Of a stretch of DNA of 37,917 bases, positions 32,570 to 37,917 are shown piece by piece. Both the position numbers and the translations under genes were made by a program. The notes below the pieces were generated by a model that worked only from the letters and a program-made list of their open reading frames with translations, searched no databases and was not told the DNA's origin. Every line of letters starts with the position of its first letter. The stretch's first letter is position 1. The stretch is taken from assembly GCF_014648555.1 (NCBI RefSeq), contig NZ_BMRI01000037.1:1-37917 (forward strand). Direction: 5' to 3'. This DNA is from Kitasatospora griseola (lineage in GTDB: Bacteria > Actinomycetota > Actinomycetes > Streptomycetales > Streptomycetaceae).

Positions 32570-34039
32570 ATGACCATGACCGATCCGACCACCGCCTCCC
32601 ACGCCGCCGCCGCGGCCCCCCGGGTCGCCTTCCCGTCCGGCTTCGCCTGGGGCGCCGCCACCGCGGCCTACCAGATCGAGGGCGCCGTCGCCGAGGACGG
32701 CCGCACCCCCTCCATCTGGGACACCTTCAGCCGCACCCCCGGGAAGGTCGCGAACGGCGACACCGGCGACATCGCGGTGGACCACTACCACCGCTTCCGC
32801 GAGGACGTCCGGCTGATGGCCGACCTCGGCCTCACCTCGTACCGGTTCTCGCTCTCCTGGCCGCGGATCCAGCCGACCGGCCGCGGCCCCGCCGTGGAAC
32901 GCGGACTCGACTTCTACCGGGCCCTGGTGGACACCCTGCTGGAGCACGGCATCTCCCCCGTCGCCACCCTCTACCACTGGGACCTCCCGGAGGACCTGGA
33001 GCAGGCCGGCGGCTGGCCGATCCGCGAGACCGCCCACCGCTTCGCCGAGTACGCGTCGATCGCCGCCCGTGCGCTCGGCGACCGGGTCCCGCTCTGGACC
33101 ACCCTCAACGAGCCCTGGTGCAGCGCCTTCCTGGGCTACGGCTCCGGCGTGCACGCGCCCGGCCGCACCAGCCCGGCGGACGCCCTCAGGGCCGCCCACC
33201 ACCTCAACCTCGGCCACGGCCTGGCCGTCGGCGCGCTGCGCGAACTGCTGCCCGCCTCCGCGCAGATCGGCGTCTCGCTCAACCTGCACCTGGTCCGCCC
33301 GCTCACCGACCGCCCCGAGGACCTGGAGGCGGCCCGCCGGATCGAGGCCGTCGGCAACCGGATCTGGACCGGCCCCATGTTCGGCGGCGGCTACCCGGCG
33401 GACCTGATCGCCGACACCGCCTCGATCGTCGACTGGGACGAACTGGTCCGACCCGGCGACGAGGCCGAGATCGGCCGGCCGATCGACCTGCTCGGCCTCA
33501 ACTACTACAACCCGACGGTCGTCTCGGCCCCGCAGAAGGCTCCCGTCGAGAATCCCGAGGACACCGGCGGGCCCGCCCGCTTCGACGGCCACGGCGACAG
33601 CGCGCACAGCCCCTGGCCCGGCGCCGAGGACGTGGTCTTCCACCTCGCCAACGACGACGTCACCGCGATGGGCTGGCCGATCGACGCCACCGGCCTGTCC
33701 GAGTCGCTGATCGGCATGCACCGCGACTTCGGCCTGCCGCTGATGGTCACCGAGAACGGCGCCGCCTTCGAGGACGTGGTCGGCCCGGACGGCCGGGTCG
33801 ACGACCCGGAGCGGATCCGCTACCTCCGGCTGCACCTGTCGGCGGTGGCCGACGCGATCGCCGCCGGGGCGGACGTCCGCGGCTACTACCTCTGGTCGCT
33901 GATGGACAACTTCGAGTGGGCGTACGGCTACGACAAGCGCTTCGGCATCGTGCACGTCGACTACGGGACCCAGCGGCGCACCCCCAAGTCCAGTGCCCAC
34001 TGGTACACGGGGGTGATCCGGCGCGGGGGGCTCGACTGA
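32570..34039 (+). CDS. bglC: GH1 beta-glucosidase BglC
   Basis: The 489-residue glycoside hydrolase family 1 enzyme has the acid/base T-L-N-E-P-W (Glu181) and the nucleophile V-T-E-N-G (Glu395). An early F-A-W-G-A-A-T-A-A-Y-Q-I-E-G segment lines the sugar site and S-L-M-D-N-F-E-W lies near the end. No signal peptide is present, so it acts inside the cell on imported cellobiose, releasing glucose. This also removes the CebR inducer. No good Shine-Dalgarno sequence is visible because the operator occupies that position; the ATG at 32576, two codons in, is an alternative start. It is the last gene of the ceb locus. Confidence 0.96.
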   Translation: MTMTDPTTASHAAAAAPRVAFPSGFAWGAATAAYQIEGAVAEDGRTPSIWDTFSRTPGKVANGDTGDIAVDHYHRFREDVRLMADLGLTSYRFSLSWPRIQPTGRGPAVERGLDFYRALVDTLLEHGISPVATLYHWDLPEDLEQAGGWPIRETAHRFAEYASIAARALGDRVPLWTTLNEPWCSAFLGYGSGVHAPGRTSPADALRAAHHLNLGHGLAVGALRELLPASAQIGVSLNLHLVRPLTDRPEDLEAARRIEAVGNRIWTGPMFGGGYPADLIADTASIVDWDELVRPGDEAEIGRPIDLLGLNYYNPTVVSAPQKAPVENPEDTGGPARFDGHGDSAHSPWPGAEDVVFHLANDDVTAMGWPIDATGLSESLIGMHRDFGLPLMVTENGAAFEDVVGPDGRVDDPERIRYLRLHLSAVADAIAAGADVRGYYLWSLMDNFEWAYGYDKRFGIVHVDYGTQRRTPKSSAHWYTGVIRRGGLD

Positions 34040-34046
34040 CCCCCGC
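34023..34046 (+). terminator. GC hairpin over the bglC stop codon
   Basis: GCGGGGG (34023-34029) and CCCCCGC (34040-34046) form a seven-bp stem around a ten-base loop that includes the stop codon. It is a possible weak terminator; there is no T-run. Confidence 0.3.
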
Positions 34047-34068
34047 CCTCCACCCGATGTGACGGAGT

Positions 34069-34848
34069 GTGAGCGACGGGCGTGACTGCCGGGGGCCCGG
34101 CTCGTTGTCCCCTGGTGTGCGAACCAACCATGCGAAACGGCTGCGACGTTCGGACACCCCTCGGCACCGGTGGGGCCGGCCCGGGGCGCTGGCGGCGAGC
34201 GGGATACTCGCCGTCCAGCTGCTGGGCCTGGCCCTCGGCACTTCCGACGCCCAGGCCGCCGAGAGCGGCCGGGCCGGCCCCACCACCCGCGCCCGCACCC
34301 TCGGTCCGGGCTCCCCCGCCGACGAGAGCGGGCTGCTCGGCAGCACCGGGCCGACCCTGGACGGTGCGGTCGGCGAACTCGGCACCGTGATTCAGCAGCA
34401 CCTCGGCACCGGTGAACTCCCGCTCCCCGGCCAGCAGGCCGACGGCCCCGACGCCTTCGCCATCGCCGCCCGCCTGCTCTCCGCCATCCCCTCGCAGGAC
34501 CGCACCGAGGACCGCGCCTCCCGCTCCGGCCCCGCCGAAGGCCGTCCCGGCAAACCCGCAGCCCGGACCTCGGCCCCCAGCACCCCCGCCGACCCGGCAC
34601 CCGACCCGGCCACCCCACTCCCGTCCCGCCGGCACGTCGACAACCTCACCACCACCACGCCCGACCGGCTCCCCCCGCCCTCCACCCCCACCCCCGAGGG
34701 CGACGCCCCCCTCGCCCTCACCGCAGCCGACCCCGCCGACCCCGACGACGGCGACTCCACCGCCGCCGTCCTGCTCCCCATCGCCGCGGGCCTCCTCCTC
34801 ACTGCCGCCGCCACCTACAAGCACCGCGGCCTCCCGGGCGGGCACTGA
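34069..34848 (+). CDS. Secreted or membrane-anchored hypothetical protein
   Basis: The 259-residue protein from GTG at 34069 has a basic stretch R-L-R-R and a hydrophobic segment ending A-Q-A-A-E-S (cleavage expected near residue 64), consistent with a signal peptide. A polar, Pro/Thr/Ala-rich body follows, then one hydrophobic helix near the C-terminus (about 232-250) and a short basic tail. It therefore looks like a single-pass surface protein with its body outside. No LPxTG motif or known domain was found. GTG at 34117 is an alternative start giving a more normal signal peptide. The next gene begins four bases after its stop. Confidence 0.65.
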   Translation: MSDGRDCRGPGSLSPGVRTNHAKRLRRSDTPRHRWGRPGALAASGILAVQLLGLALGTSDAQAAESGRAGPTTRARTLGPGSPADESGLLGSTGPTLDGAVGELGTVIQQHLGTGELPLPGQQADGPDAFAIAARLLSAIPSQDRTEDRASRSGPAEGRPGKPAARTSAPSTPADPAPDPATPLPSRRHVDNLTTTTPDRLPPPSTPTPEGDAPLALTAADPADPDDGDSTAAVLLPIAAGLLLTAAATYKHRGLPGGH

Positions 34849-34852
34849 CCCC

Positions 34853-35413
34853 ATGCACCCGGCGCTCCCCGCCCGCCCCGGCCCGTGGACGGTCGAAGAC
34901 CTGCTCGCCCTGCCCGAGGACACCCACCGGCGCATCGAACTGGTCGGCGGATCCCTGCTGCTGACCCCACACCCCGACGTCCCGCACCAGCGGGCCGCCA
35001 CCCGCCTCGGTGCGCTGCTGGCCTCGGCCCTTACGGCCACCGACGCACCGTTCGAGGCACTGCCGGCGGTCAACGTCCTCGTCCCGGACGGCCTGCTGAT
35101 CCCCGACCTGGTCGTCGTCGACGCCGCCGCAGCCGCCGAGGCCGGTTCCACCCTGCATGCGGACGACGTCGTCGTGGCCGTCGAGATCGCCTCCCCGTCC
35201 ACCAGCGTCATCGACCGCAGGACGAAGCCCGGCCTCTACGCGGCGGCGGGCATCCCGCACTACTGGCGTCTCGACCTCGCCCCCGCACCGCGCCTCCACC
35301 TCGGACGCCTGTCCGACGGCGACTACGTCGACCGCACCGTCCAGCCCGGCGAGAGCACCGCACTCACCGAACCGTTCCGACTCGAACTCGACCTGGCCGT
35401 GCTGCTGCGCTGA
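34853..35413 (+). CDS. Uma2-family (DUF820) PD-(D/E)XK nuclease-like protein
   Basis: The 186-residue protein begins with W-T-V-E-D-L-L-A-L-P-E-D, followed by R-I-E-L-V-G-G, the usual opening of this family. The nuclease core is visible as I-P-D-L-V-V-V-D (Asp), V-V-A-V-E-I-A-S-P-S-T (Glu) and a Lys in R-R-T-K-P-G-L-Y, then G-I-P-H-Y-W. Uma2 proteins are widespread in actinomycetes and cyanobacteria, often in many copies, with no agreed role; nuclease activity is predicted from the fold. No Shine-Dalgarno sequence is evident; coupling to the upstream gene is likely. Confidence 0.85.
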   Translation: MHPALPARPGPWTVEDLLALPEDTHRRIELVGGSLLLTPHPDVPHQRAATRLGALLASALTATDAPFEALPAVNVLVPDGLLIPDLVVVDAAAAAEAGSTLHADDVVVAVEIASPSTSVIDRRTKPGLYAAAGIPHYWRLDLAPAPRLHLGRLSDGDYVDRTVQPGESTALTEPFRLELDLAVLLR

Positions 35414-35434
35414 CCGCTCGTCCCGCAGGTCAGC
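35409..35434. terminator. Hairpin overlapping two convergent stop codons
   Basis: GCTGACC (35409-35415) and GGTCAGC (35428-35434) form a seven-bp stem. One arm contains the uma2-like stop codon, the other the spermidine-synthase-like stop codon. It is a compact candidate for a shared terminator. Confidence 0.4.
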
Positions 35435-36314
35435 CGAAGGCCTTCGGGGGCGGAGGCGGGGACTGGACGGCCTGGGCGTCGGGGACGGGGGTTGCGCCGG
35501 CGAGGAAGTCGGTGAGGTCGCGGGCATGGAGCAGACGGGCCTGGGCGGGGTCGGCGGCCAGGCGGCGGGTGAGGTCGGTGAGCGGGAGGGGGGTGTGGGC
35601 GGCGGCCAGGACGAGGTTGCCGAAGCGCTTGCCGCGCAGGACGGCAGGGTCGGCGATCAGGCAGACCTCGGGGAAGACGGCCAGCAGGGTCGCGGCCTGG
35701 GCACGGGCGAAGGCGAGTTGGCCGCCGTCGGTGATGTTGGCGGTGTAGCGGCCGGTGGCCGTGAGGGCCCGCGCGGCAAGCTGGGCGAACTCGACGGTGG
35801 CGCAGTGGGCCGGGACCCGGGCTCCGGCGAAGACGTCGGCAATCACCAGGTCGGTGGAGCCCTCGGGGGTGCGTTCCAGGACGGCGCGGGCGTCGCCGCC
35901 GCGGACCCGGATCTGCCAGCCGCGGTCGAGCGGCAGTTCGGTGCGGACCAGCTCGGTGAGCGCGGTGTCGATCTCGGCGACCTGCTGCCGGGAGCGCGGC
36001 CGGGTGACGGCCGTGTAGCGGGCCAGGGTGAGCGCGCCGCCGCCGAGATGGAGCACCGAGATCGGCTGGCGCGCGGGGGCGGCGAGGTCGATCAGGTGAC
36101 CGATCCGCCGCTGGTACTCGAACCCGAGGTGGGTCGGGTCGGCGAGGTCGACCAGCGACTGCGGGGCGCCGTCGAGGACGAGCTGCCAGGCGTGCGGCCG
36201 GTCGCGGTCGGGGCGCAGTTCGGCGGTGCCGGAGGCGACCGTCGCGGTCAGCGGGCCCTCGGTGTGCATGCGGCCGGGGACGGCGGGGGCGGGGGTGGTA
36301 CGTGAGCGGCCCAT
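35430..36314 (-). CDS. Spermidine synthase-like SAM-fold protein
   Basis: The 294-residue protein has the Rossmann-type nucleotide-binding segment V-L-H-L-G-G-G-A-L-T-L-A-R-Y (about residues 87-100), followed by V-A-E-I-D, which in spermidine synthases binds decarboxylated S-adenosylmethionine. A D-L-V-I-A-D-V-F segment is placed where the catalytic Asp usually lies. Actinomycete proteins of this type often lack proven polyamine activity, so the substrate is uncertain. The C-terminus is Pro-rich. No Shine-Dalgarno sequence is obvious; GATAAT ends six bases before the ATG, compatible with a leaderless message. Confidence 0.82.
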   Translation of the reverse strand: MGRSRTTPAPAVPGRMHTEGPLTATVASGTAELRPDRDRPHAWQLVLDGAPQSLVDLADPTHLGFEYQRRIGHLIDLAAPARQPISVLHLGGGALTLARYTAVTRPRSRQQVAEIDTALTELVRTELPLDRGWQIRVRGGDARAVLERTPEGSTDLVIADVFAGARVPAHCATVEFAQLAARALTATGRYTANITDGGQLAFARAQAATLLAVFPEVCLIADPAVLRGKRFGNLVLAAAHTPLPLTDLTRRLAADPAQARLLHARDLTDFLAGATPVPDAQAVQSPPPPPKAFG

Positions 36315-36495
36315 GCGCCCATTATCCGATGATCACCCGAACCCCGCCCGCAGCGACCGCACCCGGCGGCCACACCCAGCGACCGCACACCGCCCACCAC
36401 CCGCAGACCGCGGCCCGCAGCGCACCAAGCGCCGCGTACCGAACACAGCCCGCCGCCCAAGCACAGCCCACCGGCCCACCGCCCGGGCGGAACCC

Positions 36496-36855
36496 TCAGG
36501 CCCCCGACGCCATCCCAATGATCCGATTGGCCAGCTCGACCACCCCGGGTCCCAGGCTGCGCGCCGTCTCGGCGACCCGCCGCGCGGTCTCCAGCGCCCG
36601 GTTCAACCGCGCTCCGCGCTGGTCCGCGGTCTCCCCGTCCGGGGCGCTCGCCGGGTCGAGGTCGGTGAGCGTCTGGTCCAGCTGCTGTCCTTCCGGCCCC
36701 GGGACGTGCTGCCGCAGGTCGGCGACCAGAGTGCGGAGCAGGGCGAGCTGCTCGGGCCCCGGCTGCGCGGTGCCGCCGAAGTTGACCGAGCCGATGTTCC
36801 CGCTGCCGCTGACGTTGGTGACGTTGCCGAGGTAGAAGTGCTGCTCGCCGCTCAC
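36496..36855 (-). CDS. Small hypothetical protein with N-terminal Gly/Asn motif
   Basis: The 119-residue protein from GTG at 36855 overlaps the upstream gene's stop by four bases, with GGAAGGA eight bases before the start, so it is translationally coupled. The N-terminus carries Y-L-G-N-V-T-N-V-S-G-S-G-N-I-G-S-V-N, which resembles the very end of the upstream protein. The remainder is helical and charged, with a likely coiled coil (about residues 35-110, rich in Leu, Arg and Glu/Asp) and no membrane segment. The function is unknown. The shared motif suggests physical pairing of the two products. Confidence 0.72.
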   Translation of the reverse strand: MSGEQHFYLGNVTNVSGSGNIGSVNFGGTAQPGPEQLALLRTLVADLRQHVPGPEGQQLDQTLTDLDPASAPDGETADQRGARLNRALETARRVAETARSLGPGVVELANRIIGMASGA

Positions 36856-37520
36856 GTGTTGATCCTTCCGACGTTGCCGGTGCCGTGGACGTTGACCGTG
36901 TCGCCGAAGTAGTAGTGCGCCGGGTTGATCGACAGGGTGTCCACGTGGAGGGCGAGGGTGGCGGCCCCTGGGTTGTCGATAGCCGCGGCGAGCTGCACGG
37001 TCAGGGCCAGCCGGCGCTGGGCGTCGGGTGCCGTGACCAGGGCGACCGAGGTGCCGTTGGTCTCGATGGCAACCGCGTGCTGCGGCTTCTGCAGCACCAC
37101 CTGGAGCAGGTTGATGACGTGGACGGCCAGGACGATCAGCGAGAACGTCACCACCGTCCCGGTGAGCGAGGAGGAGCTGTCCTGCCTCGACGAGGACGAC
37201 CCGGTCAGCTGGATGGACAGGTTCCCCATGGCAGCCAGCACGAACGCCACGGTCACGGTGATGGCGACCCGTCGGCCGAAGCGCGCGAAGGCCTCCCCGT
37301 ACCGGGGGTTCAGGACCACGGGGAACACCCGGGCGATGTTGTCCAACGGATAGGCGGCCTGGCCGATCCACAGCGTCCGGCGGTCGATCCGGAGCTCGAT
37401 CTGCCCCGGCCGGAAGGCCGGCCTCGGCGGTACCTGAGGCGGTACCGGCGGCGGTGCCGGTGGTGTCGGCGGTGGTGTCTGCGGCACTTGCCCGGGAACG
37501 TTCTGAGACACTCGCATCAT
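36852..37520 (-). CDS. DUF6232-like membrane protein with C-terminal Gly/Asn motif
   Basis: The 222-residue protein has a Pro-rich N-terminal tail (about residues 10-32), then the segment I-D-R-R-T-L-W-I-G-Q-A-A-Y-P-L-D-N-I-A-R, which is typical of DUF6232 proteins. Two hydrophobic segments follow (about 86-106 and 122-145). A small beta-rich domain comes next and the protein ends in Y-F-G-D-T-V-N-V-H-G-T-G-N-V-G-R-I-N-T. The family has no established role. GGGGG lies close before the ATG. It is the first gene of an overlapping pair. The terminal motif shares ten of 21 aligned positions with the start of the partner protein. Confidence 0.75.
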   Translation of the reverse strand: MMRVSQNVPGQVPQTPPPTPPAPPPVPPQVPPRPAFRPGQIELRIDRRTLWIGQAAYPLDNIARVFPVVLNPRYGEAFARFGRRVAITVTVAFVLAAMGNLSIQLTGSSSSRQDSSSSLTGTVVTFSLIVLAVHVINLLQVVLQKPQHAVAIETNGTSVALVTAPDAQRRLALTVQLAAAIDNPGAATLALHVDTLSINPAHYYFGDTVNVHGTGNVGRINT

Positions 37521-37591
37521 CCCCCAAGTCGCGCGTGCCGCACACTATATGAGTGCCCGTCAAGCATGGCCAGGCATTTGCACGGACCTGC

Positions 37592-37917
37592 TCAGAGCGG
37601 GCCGAGCCCGCCCGCGGTGAGGGTGGTGGCGGCTTCGCAGAGGGCCGAGCGGAGCACCCAGGCATCGGTGGGGCGGACGCAGTGCTGGGGGCCGCCGGGC
37701 GGGATGATCCAGCACGGGTCGGTGGGCGGGAGCAGGTCGGCCCCCGGGGTACAGGTCGAACCGGGCAGGTGCCAGCGCAGCGCGGTGCCGGCCGGGACGA
37801 GGAAGGCGATGGCCGAGCCGCCGGAGCTCTGCTGGACGGCCCCGCAGGCACGCCGCAGGCGGAGGATGTCGACCGCTTCGAGCCCGTGCCGGACCTGCAC
37901 CGTCACGGTGTCGTACT
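37592..37917 (-). CDS. Hypothetical protein, N-terminus cut by the window edge
   Basis: At least 104 residues are visible from GTG at 37906, but the frame stays open to the last base (…Y-D-T before V-T-V-Q), so the true start is probably outside the window. The visible part contains R-H-G-L-E-A-V-D-I-L-R-L, two strands with A-I-A-F-L-V-P-A-G-T-A, and a W-I-I-P-P-G-G segment. I recall similar small proteins of unknown function in Streptomyces but cannot name the family. It ends 71 bp before the DUF6232-like gene on the same strand. Confidence 0.6.
   Translation of the reverse strand, partial: YDTVTVQVRHGLEAVDILRLRRACGAVQQSSGGSAIAFLVPAGTALRWHLPGSTCTPGADLLPPTDPCWIIPPGGPQHCVRPTDAWVLRSALCEAATTLTAGGLGPL

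Overview
This is a gene-dense, very GC-rich stretch of chromosome from a Streptomycetaceae actinomycete (Streptomyces or Kitasatospora; the genus cannot be settled from the window alone). The evidence is an adpA-type regulator carrying a rare TTA codon followed by oligoribonuclease (orn) and tRNA-His, a cebR-cebEFG-bglC cellobiose locus with CebR operators, a TetR plus acyl-CoA carboxylase leucine-catabolism operon, and strong G/C bias at third codon positions. From memory, this order resembles the conserved S. coelicolor block from the accD1 operon through adpA-ornA to the cellobiose genes. No insertion sequence, prophage, CRISPR array or rRNA was found.

Layout. 0.2-2 kb: a two-gene minus-strand unit (S66 LD-carboxypeptidase-like protein, then a P-loop kinase). 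2.1-3.3 kb: an auxiliary-type tryptophanyl-tRNA synthetase on the minus strand, preceded by a 12-codon leader peptide with tandem Trp codons and a four-arm attenuator. 3.5-6.1 kb: a hypothetical protein, a Nudix hydrolase and an ATP-grasp protein. 6.2-9.9 kb: one polypeptide carrying two fused half ABC exporters with one degenerate ATP site. 10.1-17.2 kb: a divergent TetR gene and a four-gene acyl-CoA/leucine catabolic operon (carboxyltransferase, biotin carboxylase/BCCP, HMG-CoA lyase, acyl-CoA dehydrogenase). 17.2-20.1 kb: a DUF4239-like membrane protein and a long Ala/Gly/Pro-rich surface protein. 20.4-22.9 kb: a universal stress protein and a HAD hydrolase, separated by about 1 kb with no convincing gene. 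23.8-26.4 kb: adpA and orn after an 860-bp upstream region holding a perfect AdpA consensus site. 26.5-27.3 kb: tRNA-His, a T-tailed terminator, a 14-bp tandem repeat array and a hotdog thioesterase-like protein. 27.5-34.0 kb: cebR, cebE, cebF, cebG, bglC. 34.1-37.9 kb: a secreted or anchored hypothetical protein, a Uma2-family nuclease, a spermidine-synthase-like protein, an overlapping pair of small genes (DUF6232-like membrane protein and partner) and a gene truncated by the window edge.

How it works together. The ceb genes import cellobiose or cello-oligosaccharides (binding protein plus two permeases; no ATPase is encoded here, as expected if a shared MsiK-type ATPase is used) and hydrolyse them inside the cell with a GH1 beta-glucosidase. 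A LacI-family repressor acts through palindromes upstream of cebE and directly against the bglC start. The TetR operon converts branched acyl-CoA through a biotin carboxylase and HMG-CoA lyase to acetyl-CoA and acetoacetate. AdpA is the developmental master regulator and its TTA codon ties it to the bldA tRNA.

The signals most worth following are the Trp attenuator, the short Gly/Asn motif shared between the C-terminus of the DUF6232-like protein and the N-terminus of its overlapping neighbour, the 14-bp x 6 repeat array, and the very stable hairpin between cebE and cebF.
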